64,000 nucleotides of DNA from Candidatus Rhodoferax bjergmarkensis (lineage in GTDB: Bacteria; Pseudomonadota; Gammaproteobacteria; Burkholderiales; Burkholderiaceae_C): the NCBI GenBank assembly GCA_016708345.1, contig JADJFX010000041.1:1-64000 (forward strand). Direction: 5' to 3'. Made by a program: the position numbers and the translations under genes. Below the pieces are notes generated by a model. The model made no database searches and was not told the DNA's origin. It saw nothing but the letters and a program-made list of their open reading frames with translations. Positions 1-10,573 of this stretch are shown one piece after another (the stretch's first letter is position 1; each line of letters opens with the position of its first letter).

Positions 1-155
1 GATAGCAGATGAACCCAACCCGTCGATGCCAAGATTGGCGTAGGCGCGGGAGTGCGCTGGAAGAGCCCGGTCGGCCCCCTGCAAATGGACACGGCCTGCG
101 CCACGGCGGCCACGCAGCGCTTTGGCTGCACCTGGATGTGGGATTCGGCTTTTGA
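1..155 (+). pseudogene. tamA: 3' end of tamA (outer-membrane BamA-family assembly factor), frameshifted
   Basis: TamA is an Omp85/BamA-family beta-barrel that works with inner-membrane TamB in outer-membrane protein or lipid traffic. Only the last strands are inside the window. The readable peptide includes GVRWKSPVGPLQMD, the penultimate strand typical of D15/BamA proteins. The expected last strand (HLDVGFGF then TGA at 153-155, ending in an aromatic residue) is read only after a frame change near 90-95, and another shift is needed near the left edge. tamB follows on the same strand only after 5.6 kb, whereas the two are normally adjacent. Family assignment is good; whether the indels are real or sequencing errors cannot be decided here. 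Confidence 0.6.
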
Positions 156-167
156 GCAGCGTTGAAA

Positions 168-203
168 ACTATGAAATCGCTATAAATATAGGAGCTGCTC
201 GCA
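168..203. repeat. Dispersed hairpin repeat, copy 1
   Basis: A short element of the form GCTAT-(A/T-rich)-ATAG followed by GCTGCTTGCGCA-like sequence; here the core reads gctataaatataggagctg. At least eleven more copies lie in the window, mostly in gaps between genes. This copy sits just after the tamA stop. The following bases (gcggtagaggcc) recur after the copy at 5211, so these two copies share more than the core. Confidence 0.5.
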
Positions 204-288
204 GCTTATAGAACCTGCGGTAGAGGCCAATTTCATGGGTAAAACTGGCGTAACAAAACCTGGCGTAATTAAACTGGTAGAGGGCGTT

Positions 289-1672
289 TCAGCAAAACGG
301 CAATGGGGTCAAACCGCCCGCAACCACGATGTCCACCTGCGCCCCCAGCGCAACTTGCAAGAGTGTGACCGTACCTTGTTGGCTGGCGACCAGATCCCGG
401 AGCACCATCCAACCAATGCCGTGGCCGGGCACGGTTTAATCGAGCCAACCCGGCGCGCCAGAGCGAACTATTGCCTGCACGAACCCAGCGTCGTCCGTCA
501 CGCAGATGCAGGCTGCCAGCTTCCTAAGAAGCCAAGCGCGACCCGGCATGGCCCACTTAGCGGCGTTGTCCAGCACATTGCCCAGTATTTCGAAAGGCAT
601 CACCACGGTCGATGCGCCAGCTCCAAATCCGCCCGGGCAGTCGATGGCAGAAAGCCAGATTTTTGTCAACATAGACCTTGGCCCAGCGACTCCTGGATAC
701 GCCCTACAATGGGTGTTAATGTCGGGTAAAGGGAACTGACGCGGCTCCGCCCGCCGCGGCCCGGCCCAACTGGTTTTTCACAATCTCGTTCATCCGATCG
801 ACTTGCTGCGCCGCCGGGACGCGGGTCGCCTGGCTCGCCCAGCGTGGCGCGCAGCACCGCCAGCGGCGTTTTAAGGCTGTCGGGCCCAGATCATCCAGCG
901 CCTCTTCGCCCAGCGCGTTTGCCGGGCGCTCTGGGTCGATCAGCAGGTTGAGATTGAGCGTGAGTCCGGCCAGCTCGACCGGGTAACTGCCCTGTACTTT
1001 GGTTTGGCGGCCCTCTCAATGCTGCCACCGGATTTCCACGGCCATGCGCCGCAGTGGCGTCAAGCCCCAACACGCAGCAATAAGGTTTTGCGTCAGCAAC
1101 CCCGGCGTGGCCGATCATCGGAGCCACAGCCACAGCGTGCGCTGGAACGAGCGCGCAGCGAGGTCAAATTCAGCCTTGTCTTCCGGGCACGGAAAGCACC
1201 AGTGGTACCGTTTGCTGGTCGACCATGTCCTTTCTGACGCCGTAAGCTTTTGCCGCCGAAGGACCGCGTTTTGACTCTGCTCCCGCCTGCCCTGCCGCTG
1301 GCGCTGTGGATGGTTCAAAGCGCCACTGCCCGGTTTCTTGTTCGGTTTTGAAACGGCAAGTCGACCCCAGGGACGATGACGACTGCCACACTTCAGCTTT
1401 GCGCATATTGGCAATGTTGGCGTACAAACCCGACGCTGGCGGCGACAGACGCGCCTCGGCCAGCGCCGCCGGCATAGCCAGCAGGCCCTTTGCATCAAAG
1501 CTCGGCCCCGGCCATCAGCAAATAAACCGTCGTTTGCAAACGCAGGAAACGCTCAGCCTGCACACTAGCCACATACGCTTGCTGAACCGCCCACCGCACC
1601 GGACAAAAAGGCCAGCAAGACCGAGGGCAGCGCCCCAAACCAGCCAGGTACGAATGGACAGAGGGTTTTCAC
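289..1672 (-). pseudogene. PhoQ/QseC-like sensor histidine kinase, multiply frameshifted
   Basis: Pieces of one membrane sensor kinase can be read across all three minus frames. There is a first membrane segment after a GTG start at 1672 (TLSIRTWLVWG-like), a periplasmic sensor with RLSPPASGLYANIAN and VWQSSSSLG, a HAMP/dimerisation region near 960-800, an N box (EILGNVLDNAAKW) near 580-540, and a G box (GHGIGWMVLRDLV) ending at a TGA at 289-291. The GTG start overlaps the stop of the upstream response-regulator gene as GTGA, as in intact operons. At least five indels break it. The layout matches the PepSY-regulator-kinase operons seen in Burkholderiales (family knowledge). The clean domain order suggests either recent decay or poor sequence. 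Confidence 0.6.
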
Positions 1673-2331
1673 TGCAGCATGAAGCGATACCGCGCCCGCA
1701 CCAAAGGTCTCAATGGGCAGAGGCATTAGCCAAGGGGTCGAGCTTACGGCGCAGCATATCTTTCTTCAGCACATTGCTGTCGCGGTCTTCATCGTGGGGC
1801 CCCGGTGATCTGACAACTCCTGCTTGTTCACCAGCAGGCGCGTTCGCGCACCGAGGTATTCCAGCGTTCCGGTGCTCAAAGAGGTCAAGTGAAACAGCTG
1901 GCCATGAAGCCTCACGGTCTGAGCTGAAAAATCGATGCCAAGGGGCCCCGGGTTCAGGACATCCGAAAGGTGGCTTTGGGCGACCGCCGCAGCAATGCTG
2001 CCCGACGCGGGCCGCCAGCTCCGGGTACTCAAACGGTTTGACGGGTGACTCGTCAGCGCCTGACCCCAGCCCCTGCACCTTGTCCTGCCAGCTTGCGCGT
2101 GCTGTCAAAATCAGAATCGGCAACGTCCGCTGCCAGGCCCGCAGGTCTGAACCACCGTCAGCCCGTTCACTTGGGCAGCCCCAAATTCCTTGGCGGGTCA
2201 ACCCAGGTACTCGGCACGAACAAACAAATCTTCGCCATCAGCGGCACAGTCAACCCGGTAGCCATCGGCTTCCAGTTTGCGCTTGGTTACAGCCGCGAGA
2301 CAGCGTCGTCCTCAATCAACAACAAGCGCAT
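1669..2331 (-). pseudogene. OmpR/PhoB-family response regulator, frameshifted
   Basis: The minus strand begins MRLLLIEDD at 2331, the beta-1 strand and acidic pocket of a receiver domain. Further on come ILTARASWQDKVQGL with a KPFEYPEL segment (the conserved T/A, K and PF of the receiver). A winged-helix effector follows, recognisable from the DMLRRKLD and RYRFMLQ ends in different frames. The span of about 221 codons is the usual length. The stop at 1669-1671 overlaps the GTG start of the kinase. Several single-base indels interrupt it. It would be the cytoplasmic DNA-binding partner of the kinase at 289-1672. Confidence 0.6.
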
Positions 2332-2343
2332 GTCAAGTTGACT

Positions 2344-2563
2344 CTAGTACGTGCACCCGCTAACATCGTCGAGGATGACTTTGGCTTTGAAGTCAGGTAT
2401 GACGCGCCAGGCCGCGCGCCCTTGGTGCTCTACCTTTTCGACTGCCAACACCCGCCCCGCACTGGCGCTGGGCCACAGCAGCTGCCTCATATCGCGGCTG
2501 ACGGCTCCCATGCGGGCGCCAGTGCAGCATGAGCGCGCCGAAAAAGGGGTAAAGCAGTTTCAT
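2344..2563 (-). pseudogene. Small exported PepSY-domain protein, frameshifted
   Basis: The start MKLLYPFFGALML at 2563 looks like a signal peptide. The last third reads GRAAWRVIPDFKAKVILDD before TAG at 2344-2346, which is the PepSY pattern of a beta-hairpin followed by a conserved aspartate region. The span is 220 nt, not a multiple of three, so one net indel lies inside. It directly precedes the OmpR-type regulator and kinase, a common arrangement in which a periplasmic PepSY protein modulates the kinase (family-level inference). Confidence 0.45.
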
Positions 2564-2633
2564 GGCGTGGGTTGAGGTCTGTGAAATTGGCGGCAATGGT
2601 ACTCGCAAGCAAGGGCCACAGACCACAGACTAT

Positions 2634-3163
2634 TTATTGCTCGACCGGAGCCGCGCGACACCCGCACGGGCAAAGTGGTTGCCAGGGTTGCTGCGCATAA
2701 AGGTCGAACAGCTGCCCCCGGTATTCATGGAGGCCACGCGGTGCCGGTGAGGCGGGTTTGCGAATCGTAGACCGTGCGGCGGCAACGTTGACTTCACGCT
2801 GGGCAGGCTCATGGTGGCCGCCATCGTAGTGCAGCCCCGGTCATCGCGGTTATCGGAAGACGTCTCTCCGGTCACGGCAGCACCAATGACCGCTCCAGGG
2901 GCCGTGGCCGCTTCTTCGCCCTTTGCCGCCGCCCACTGGTTGCCGATGATGCCGCCCGCGAGTCCGCCAAGATGGCACCGCCAGTTACGTTCATGCCGTT
3001 CGCCACCACGACGCCCGCCCCGCTCCCGAATCGAGCGACTGTTGCACTCATTGCGCGGACGCTGACGTTTACATTGTGGCCACGGCACCTGCACCTTACC
3101 GGGCGTTGTCGAGGTAAGCGTCGGCATGGGCACCCCTCACGCCAGAGTGGTCAGCAAGGTCAT
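2634..3163 (-). pseudogene. Glycine-zipper 2TM outer-membrane protein (SlyB/17-kDa antigen-like), frameshifted
   Basis: The minus-strand peptide contains LGGLAGGIIGNQW and APGAVIGAAVTGE, the repeated G-x3-G pattern of the glycine-zipper 2TM domain. Near the end, fragments in different frames (EYRGQLF, NPGNHFARAGV) match the usual C-terminal beta segment. A likely start is the ATG at 3161-3163. At least three frame changes are needed to read through. Proteins of this type are small envelope proteins, often lipoproteins, linked to PhoP/Q-like stress regulation, which fits the adjacent two-component genes. Confidence 0.5.
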
Positions 3164-3302
3164 CATCACGAGTCGTTTTGCCGTAAATCTCCAATAGAAA
3201 GTTGATATGGAACAAGTTTGCGCCGGGGTGTATGAACCGAAGCTGAACGGAATTGAAATAGTTGGTTTATTTGAAGGCGCGACAAGGCGCAGTTTCGGTT
3301 TT

Positions 3303-3900
3303 ATGCGTTGGCTTCCAGTGGGGGCAGATCGTAAAAAATATCCGCCACGGCAATCACCAACTCCGCAAAGGCCAGAGGCGAACAGACCTCCCCCATGCCA
3401 AACACCAGCGGCTTGCCGTAGGCCTTGTTCTCAGGCGGTAAATGGTGACCGAGCGATCGCCCGGATGCACCAACCAGTATTCTGCAACGCCATGCTGTTC
3501 ATACAGCGCACGCTTGATGCGCTGGTCGTGCTGCTGTGCTGGGCGACAGGACCTCTACCCCCAATCGGGCGCACCAAAGCAGCCATGGTTGTCCTTGAGT
3601 TTTCGGATCACAGACCAGGCTGATGTCGGGCTGCACTACCGTATCTACCTCGTGGTCGCTCACACCCGCGCGTGGCAGACGCACATCAAATGGGGCCACA
3701 AAGGGGCGGCAGGATTTGCCGTGAAAATAATTGGCGATATGCCGAAACAACTCGCCAACGATGAGTTGGTAGAAAATTGCTGAGTGCCGGACTCATGGCA
3801 TACGCCTGTCCCTCAATGAGTTCCCCAGCGTTCATCGTCGGACCAACTCAGGTAGTCTGCATAGGTGACCTGAGTCGAGGTGGCGTAGTGGTAAACCCAT
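3303..3900 (-). pseudogene. Uma2-family (DUF820) restriction-endonuclease-fold protein, frameshifted
   Basis: The minus strand reads TYADYLSWSDDERW, then LFRHIANYF, VAPFDVRLP, VVQPDISLVCD and VEVLSPST, and ends ADIFYDLPPLEANA before TAA at 3303-3305. These are the ordered motifs of Uma2 proteins, including the PD...(E)VLSPST nuclease core. The span of about 199 codons is normal. Frame changes occur near 3790, 3600 and 3530. Uma2 proteins are nuclease-fold proteins of unclear role that are often present in many copies. Confidence 0.65.
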
Positions 3901-3954
3901 AGTGAAATGTCCTTCCAACAGATGAGAAAGTGTAAAACCTATTGCATTGGCGCT

Positions 3955-4117
3955 GCGCGGTTTGGCAAGCCAAAAAGCAGTTATTTTGAATTACATTGGG
4001 GCTTGGTGCCATGCAGGTTTATCGTTGTTTTGGGGATGCGGAAGAAGCCAATATCGCTTTGGGCGGTGCTGGCGGGATGCAGTGCAAGGCGTCCTGAGCG
4101 CGGTTTGGCAAGCCAAA
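3955..4117. repeat. 20-bp direct repeat with internal hairpin (3955-3974 and 4098-4117)
   Basis: The bases gcgcggtttggcaagccaaa occur identically at 3955-3974 and 4098-4117, 143 bp apart. Each copy contains TTGGC-AA-GCCAA, a 5-bp inverted repeat. The stretch between the Uma2 remnant and the binding-protein start at 4203 has no convincing gene. The repeats could be a REP-like element or an operator pair upstream of the next gene. Confidence 0.45.
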
Positions 4118-4202
4118 TAAGCGAAGGGCAACGAAGCAATGCGCCCAAAAGTGCCGTCAAAACGGGATATTGGTTACATCTGCATCCCTTAGCAGGAGTG
4201 TC

Positions 4203-4997
4203 ATGAAAAAGATATTGCTGACTCTGTATTTGGTTGGGCAGGCAAGTTTGGCGCTTGCCAGGCAATGCGCCGCAATGCCTAAAGCAATTTCGTTCGCGCT
4301 GTACGAAAACGGTTACATCATGACTCGGCCAGTGACTCTGGTATTGACAAGGATGTGGCAGAGAGGAACTGGCCAGGCGCAGTGGCTGTCGGTTTGAGTT
4401 TTCCGTGAGACCTCGTGCAAGAATTTGGGCGGAACTAGAAAGTGGGTTTCTCATGATGACGGGGTCTGGTATCCAGACCGCCAAACGCGATGAGTTTTCT
4501 GGGCCGTGCGATACATGGCCCAAAACTATGAGCTGGTTAAAAGACTGTTTTCTTCGCAATCGCCGGCGCAGTTCAATGCGGATCCTAAAGTGCTTTGGGC
4601 GCGGTGCGGTCCTATAAGCATGGCAGCAAGGTTGACGAATTTCTGGACAGTTTGCGCCAACAAAACCGCGTGGATTGAAGAACCGGATTTGGGCAGCGTC
4701 TTTCGCATCTTTTTCCAAAGAGGGGCGGACCTCGGCCGTTTTAGCTCCACCACCAGCCTATGCAAAGTACCTCAAGGAATGGGGTTTGACGGACCGCGTA
4801 CGTATTGAAGACTGGTTTCGAAGAGTTATCAATCCCGCACAGCCTGATTTTTCAAAAAAAGGCTTTCTCTGAGGAGGAAATTAAAAATGGCACCGAATCG
4901 TGGGTCAGATGCGCGCCGATGGCACCTCCATTCGATCTATACAAAATATCTCGGTGCCACCGATGCCGGCCGGATGATGATGTACAAGGAAGATTGA
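4203..4997 (+). pseudogene. Periplasmic solute-binding protein (SBP_bac_3-like), frameshifted
   Basis: An AGGAG site about 7 bases upstream precedes ATG at 4203. The N-terminus MKKILLTLYLVGQASLALA is a signal peptide. The rest continues in alternating frames: KAISFALYENGYIYD, IDKDVAEEL, FSVRPRARIWAELE, MTGSGIQTAKRDEF, AQNYELVK, then near the end MRADGTL and AGRMMMYKED before TGA. This order is that of bacterial family-3 substrate-binding proteins (about 260 aa). No permease or ATPase gene is adjacent, so it resembles the orphan binding-protein genes often found near signalling genes. About six indels disrupt it. The gene at 29893 is a complete protein of the same fold. Confidence 0.6.
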
Positions 4998-4999
4998 AC

Positions 5000-5770
5000 A
5001 GGCGGAACGGGATTGCGAAAAGCCGACCATCATTTTAGAGCCTCAGCCAGCAGCTCGGCGCTGGCTTCTTCAACGCGGTTTTCTCGCTCAGTACATAGAC
5101 TTCAAATAAATCAGCGGCCGGTTGCACCGCCCACAGCCGAACGCCCGTGGCCAAGATGGACGGAACGCTGCTGCTCCGCGTTGGCGGCGAAGAGCCAATG
5201 AAACCTTTGAAAACGCTACAAAATCAGGAGCTGTTTGCGCAGATAGAACGTGCGGTAGAGGCCGATTTGATTGGAAAAATTGAAGGAGAATATCCATGCT
5301 GAATCAAGTCGCGTGGACAAGCCTGTTTGGGTGGCTGGGGTGAAATGCTTGAATCCAGCACCAGACATCGTGCAGGCACCGACAATCAGGGTTTGAATGC
5401 TCTTGCCATCCATCTAATCTGGCAAATGATGCGACCCTTATGACTTCGAACATTTTTTTGACACTTCAGTGGCAAAGTTAGCCAGCATGAACCGCAAGGC
5501 ATCGGCGTTCAGTATCGTTGGCTTCTCTGGCAGCCAACTGTTTACTTGTCGGCCGCACCGCCTCTGGTGAACCTGTTGATTGTCGTCTTAGGAAGCAGGT
5601 CTCAAGCGTAAAGTGACGAAGAACCCCGTCTCGCGAGGCCAGCAAGTCGTTTCAGTTTTTTTCGCGCCAGGATCATGTTGTCGGCAAGTCGGGATTGTCG
5701 AGGTTCGCGAGCTGACGAACAGCTCGCTCATGCCCCTGCGCTAAACGCACCGTGACCATCGCGTCGGGCT
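5000..5770. other. Gene-poor stretch before tamB with two unresolved minus-strand remnants
   Basis: No intact gene. On the minus strand a peptide with VRLWAVQPAADLFEVYV and a plausible end ERENRVEEASAELLAEALK lies at about 5200-5040. A second, with RAVRQLANLDNPDLP and ARKKLKRLAGLARRG, lies at about 5745-5590. Both are broken and I do not recognise either family. The 5211-5245 stretch is a copy of the dispersed hairpin repeat. Confidence 0.25.
5211..5245. repeat. Dispersed hairpin repeat, copy 2
   Basis: The core reads cgctacaaaatcaggagctg followed by tttgcgcag. Copy 1 near 170 shares the core and the adjoining gcggtagaggcc. The two copies bracket the 5-kb damaged block between tamA and tamB. 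Confidence 0.45.
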
Positions 5771-5771
5771 G

Positions 5772-8700
5772 ATGAAAGTGCTCTTCGCCCTGGCAGCATT
5801 GCCACTCTGGCGCTTGGCGGTTTGTTGGAACTGGAGCGGCACGGCACCTCGCTGGCCACCGCGCTGAACACCATAAGCAGTTTTCTCCCTGCCAATCAAA
5901 CCCTCACCATCAAAGACGTCACAGGCTCTGTGCGTGAAGGCGGACGCATTGGCTGGCTGCGCTGGCAGCGCGGCCCGCTCAGTGTTGAGGCCACCGACCT
6001 TCAGACCACATGGGCGCTGCGTTCGCTGTGGGATGGTGAACTGCGGCTAACCCGGCTCAGCATCCAAAAACCTGCGCATCGACTCCCCCATCCGACTCCG
6101 AACCTGCGCCAGCAACGCCGCCCACCAGCTTGCAACTGCCCATTTTGGTGGAAGTACCCTTCTCCGTCGAGCGTCTGGAGTGGGTCGGATCAACCTCTTT
6201 GCACCTCTCCAACCTGGCTGGACACTATGCCTTTGATAGCAAAGAACATAGACTGGATTTGCGGGAAGTACACTTTTCATCAGGTAAATACCGCCTCCAG
6301 GCACAACTGGGCGCGCAAGCACCGCTGGACTTGTCTGCCCAGCTGCAGGGTGCCGTGCAAACCCAGCTGCCTGGCAGTAACCAAAGCGTGACGGCCGACG
6401 CTTTTGTCGAGTTAAAGGGCCCTTGGCCGGGCCAAACGCCGAGCTGGCGCTGCAAGCGCGGCTGCAACCGCAAACTGACGCCAACCCTGCCCGTGCCCTT
6501 CAGGCCAACATCTCGGCCATTCTTCGGCCCTGGCAAGACCAGCACATCGTCCGCGCCGATGCGCGCTGGCAGGCGCTGGATCTGGCCGCGCTATGGCCCC
6601 AAGCGCCGCAGACCAACCTGGCAGGTAGTGCTACGGTAACGCCCGACGGCCCAGGTTGGCGCGGTGCCATGGCGTTCACCAACAGTCAAAGCGGCCCCTG
6701 GAACCAGCAGCACCTGCCCGTGCGCAGCCTGGATGCCAAGTTGGTGTTCCTGCAGGGCCAGTGGACGGTCGAATCGCTGGCCGCCACCGGCGCTGGGGGC
6801 CACATGCAGGCGCAGGGGCAGTTAAACAGCGCTGCATCCAAGCCCGACAACGCCGCAGCCATGGCCGCAACCAAAACCGGCTGGCAAGGCAGCGCCACAC
6901 TCAACGGAATCAACCCCGCCGAACTGGACTCACGGCTGGCCGCCACCAGACTGGACGGCCAGCTAAGCGCCCAACAAGCCCCTTCTGGCATCACATTTGA
7001 GGCATCCATCCAGTCAGCGCGGCCAGCGTCCACAGGACCGCAACCCACTGCGGCCGCCGCTGGCGTCATCGACAAGCTGCGCATCAAAGCCATCCATGCC
7101 CAAGGCATTTGGACAGCCCCCACACTCCAGCTTGACACGCTCCAAGTGGAGACCGACACCGCCAAGCTGCAAGGCCAATTGAAGTTTGACACCCACAGCC
7201 AGGCCGCACAAGGCCACCTGGCGCTGACCCTGCCGGGCGCGCAGGCCACGCTGGCGGGTTCAATCGCCAGCACCGAGGGCCAGGGCGAGCTGAGCCTGAG
7301 GGTGACAGACCCCTCCCTGGCGGGGCACTGGCTGGCACAGCTGCCCGGCGGCCCGCAGGGCCTGGGCCGCACCGCCCTTCAAGGCAGCGCCGAATTCATC
7401 GGCGGCTGGCAAGGTGGCTGGGGGCAGCAAGGCCGACAGCTCAAAATTCAGGCCAGCCTGCACGCACCCCAGCTCACGCTGCGCGCCGCCGACCAGCCAG
7501 CAGACCAAGCCTGGACCGTGCGCGAACTACAGGCCAACCTGGGCGGCACGCTGGCCGCGCTGGACCTCACGGTGCAGGGTCAGATGGCGCACGCCAGCCG
7601 CCGTTTTGCCCTGCAGGCGCAGCTGCAAGGCGGGCAGCAGCCCGACGGCAGCTGGCAAGCCTTTGCTGGGCAGCACCCATTTCACCGCCCAAGACCACCA
7701 GCGCCCCGGCTGGACCTGGCGCTCAATGAGCGCGTGAGCCTTCACTGGAGCCAAAGCGCGAGCTCGCAGCGGCTAACGGTGTCGCCCGGCACCGCCCAGC
7801 TCACAGGCCCGGTGGCTGGCGTGGCCAAGCTGCATTGGCAAGCAGCCCAATGGTCGCAGCAAGGCACCCGCAGCGACTGGCAAACCCAGGGCCAGCTCAG
7901 TAGCCTGCCGCTGGCCTGGCTGGACCTGATAGGTCAGACCCAAATGGCCAACCTGGGCCTGCGCGGTGACCTGCAGTTTGGTGGCCAGTGGCAGGCCACG
8001 GGTGGTGACACCTTGCAGCTCAGCGCCACGCTGGCGCGCACCAGCGGCGACTTGCTGCTGCAAACCGACGAGGCTCACCTCGCCACCCTGAGCGCCGGTG
8101 TACGCGATGCGCGCCTGACGGTCACCGTCCAAGGCGATCAATTGGCCGCCAGCCTGCTTTGGGACAGCGAACGCGCCGGCCAGGCACAAGCCCAGTTCAG
8201 TTCACGCCTGCAGCGCCAAGACGGCACCTGGCGCTGGCCGGACAGCGCCGCCGTGGCGGGCACGCTGCGCGCGCAGTTGCCCCCTGTAGGTGCTTGGTCC
8301 TTGCTGGCACCGCCGGGCTGGCGCTTGCGCGGCACGGTGGACGGCAACGCCGTCTTGTCCGGCACCCGCGCAGCGCCGCAGTGGTTCGGCACCCTGATTG
8401 CAAAGGACCTGGCCGTGCGTTCGGTGGCCGACGACATCGACTTCAGCCAAGGCGAACTGCTCGCCACCATCGAGGGACAGCGCGTGGAGATCATCAACTT
8501 CACCATGCAAGGTGCGGGGGGCCACAGCGGTGGCCAGGTTCGGATCAAAGGTTATGCGCTGGGGCTGCCTGCCAGTGATGCGGCGACCCAACTGGCGTCA
8601 CGCTTGCGCATGGAGCTGGACATTCAAATGGAGAGCCTGCGCGTGAGCAGCCAAGCCGACCGCCGCCTGGTGGTGTCCGGCAACCTGACCGCCAGGCTGG

Positions 8701-9607
8701 CCAGCGAGCGCCTGCTGATTCGCGGCCTGCTCAAGGCCGATCAGGCCCTGTTTGTGCTGAAGGAAGACTCCGCGCCCGAACTGGGCCGGGATGTGATCGT
8801 GCGACGACCTGCTGTCACCCAAGCAGAAGGAAAAGCGACCAGCACAGCCCTCCCGGAATCGACCGCCCTTCAGGTCACGCCAGACATCAGCGTCACACTG
8901 GACCTGGGGCCAAAATTTGAGGTGCGCGGGCGTGGCCTGGACACCCGCCTGGGTGGCAAACTTGAATTGACGAGCGCCGCCGAGCATGGTTTTGCGCCGC
9001 GCCTCACGGGTAATTTGCGCGCCATCGGCGGCACTTACAAGGCCTATGGCCAAAACCTGGACATCACCGTCGGGGTGCTGCGTTTTAACGGGCCGTACGA
9101 CAACCCGGCGCTCAATATTCTGGCGATACGGCCCAACCTGCAACAGCGCGTGGGGGTGCAGATCAGCGGCACCACCCTGTCCCCGTGGTGCGCCTGTATG
9201 CCGACCCGGAACTGCCCGATGCCGAAAAACTGGCGTGGCTGGTGCTCGGTCACTCCGGGGCCAATGGTGGTGCCGAGGCAGCCGTGCTGCAGCAGGCGGC
9301 GCTGGCACTGCTGGGCGGCAACGGCAAGGGCCTGTCCAGCAACCTGGCGCAAGCGCTGGGGTTGGACGAATTGTCCGTGCGCGGTGCAGCCAGCAGCGCC
9401 AGCGACAGCGGCACAAGCACCACGGCCGCCACCGTCACACTGGGCAAACGCGTGTCGCGCGATTTTTATGTGGCTTACGAGCGCAGCCTGGCAGGCACGC
9501 TGGGCACGTTCTACATTTTTTACGACCTGTCGCGCCGCTTCACCCTGCGCGCCCAGACCGGCGAGCAAAGCGCCATGGACCTGATTTTCACACTACGCTA
9601 CGACTGA
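5772..9607 (+). pseudogene. tamB: tamB, inner-membrane translocation/assembly module protein, frameshifted
   Basis: TamB is a very long periplasm-spanning beta-helical protein with an N-terminal membrane anchor and a C-terminal DUF490/TamB domain that docks to TamA. The readable order is: a hydrophobic start, GSVREGGRIGWLRWQRGPL, long repetitive beta segments (WQGSATLNGINPAELDSRL, AQLPPVGAW), then the conserved TamB end: GGTYKAYGQNLDITVGVLRF, LYADPELPDAEKLAWLVLG, GKRVSRDFYVAYERSLAG and IFTLRYD with TGA at 9605-9607. Frame changes lie near 6085, 6415 and 9180, and a compensated pair lies at about 7665-7710. Total coding length (about 1275 codons) is normal. The start at 5772 is uncertain because the N-terminal frame is also disturbed. 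Confidence 0.75.
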
Positions 9608-9666
9608 TGTGGACTGATGTGGACTGAAATGGAGCCCCGCCAGCCCCCGTACAATGCAGGGCACCC

Positions 9667-9741
9667 GCCGCCGTAGTTCAATGGATAGAACGAGCGCCTC
9701 CTAAGCGCTAGATATGGGTTCGATTCCCGTCGGGGGCGCCA
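9667..9741 (+). tRNA. tRNA-Arg (anticodon CCT)
   Basis: A 75-nt cloverleaf. The acceptor strand gccgccg pairs with cgggggc with one mismatch. The D arm contains agttcaatggatagaac. The anticodon stem agcgc/gcgct encloses ctcctaa (anticodon CCT), and the T arm has ggttcgattcc. CCA is encoded at 9739-9741. The acceptor mismatch may be a base error, since gcccccg would pair perfectly. Confidence 0.95.
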
Positions 9742-9767
9742 GGTCATGCTTTTAAACCCCTCCCTTT

Positions 9768-9795
9768 TGCTACAAATTCCATAGCTGTCGTCGCA
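9768..9795. repeat. Dispersed hairpin repeat, copy 3
   Basis: tgctacaaattccatagctg followed by tcgtcgcaca. It lies between the tRNA and the phosphatase gene. Confidence 0.45.
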
Positions 9796-9838
9796 CATGC
9801 GACATGCGCAAGGTGCTGATTTACCTTAAATTCAGCCC

Positions 9839-10507
9839 ATGGGAACGCTTTATCTTGTACGCCATGGCCAGGCTTCGTTTGGTGCAGAAGACTACGACCA
9901 CCTAAGCCCGCTGGGCCAGCAGCAAAGCGTGCGGCTGGGTGAATACTTCCGCCAAAAGGGGGTTGCGTTTGAGGCCGTGCTAACCGGCACGCTGCGCCGC
10001 CACCAGCAAACCTATGACGGCATCCGCGCAGGTGGCACTTACCACCTTGACGCCCTGCTATGGCCCGGCCTCAATGAGTTCGACAGCCTGGCCGTCATTG
10101 CCACCGTCCACCCCTACAAGCTGGAAAAGCCTGACTCACCCGAGCTGTACCGCCATCACTTTCGGCTTTTGCGTGATGGCCTGACCCAGTGGATGAACGG
10201 CGTGGTCAGCCCCAAGGGCATGCCCAGCTACCGGGAGTTCCGCCAAGGTGTGGTCGATGCGCTGGACCATGTGCGCAAACACCATGAAGGCAACGTGCTG
10301 ATCGTCTCCAGCGGCGGCCCGATCGCCACCGCCATCGGCCATGTGCTGGGCACCACGCCAGAAACCACGATAGAACTCAACCTGCGCATCCGCAACAGCG
10401 CCATCACCGAATTCGCCGTCAACCGCAAACGCCATTCGCTGCTGACCTACAACACACTGCCCCACCTGGAACATGCCGACTACGCCGACTGGGTTACCTA
10501 CGCTTGA
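9839..10507 (+). CDS. Histidine phosphatase family protein (phosphoglycerate-mutase-like)
   Basis: 222 residues. The catalytic RHG motif is at 8-10 (LVRHGQASF), with R53-R54 and GLNEFD around residue 80 as further phosphate-pocket and acid residues. The second catalytic His, usually in an HGG motif late in the fold, is replaced by Ser (VSSGGP, 156-161). Some branches of the superfamily have this form, and it makes the exact substrate and even activity uncertain. The protein is cytosolic with no signal peptide. It stands alone between the tRNA and the convergent SWIM gene. The ATG follows a weak ribosome site. Confidence 0.85.
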   Translation: MGTLYLVRHGQASFGAEDYDHLSPLGQQQSVRLGEYFRQKGVAFEAVLTGTLRRHQQTYDGIRAGGTYHLDALLWPGLNEFDSLAVIATVHPYKLEKPDSPELYRHHFRLLRDGLTQWMNGVVSPKGMPSYREFRQGVVDALDHVRKHHEGNVLIVSSGGPIATAIGHVLGTTPETTIELNLRIRNSAITEFAVNRKRHSLLTYNTLPHLEHADYADWVTYA

Positions 10508-10573
10508 GCTTACTTGTGGGGCCACTCAGTAGTCGCTGAATATGGGGTTTGCGCATGTGGGATGTGCGGATGA

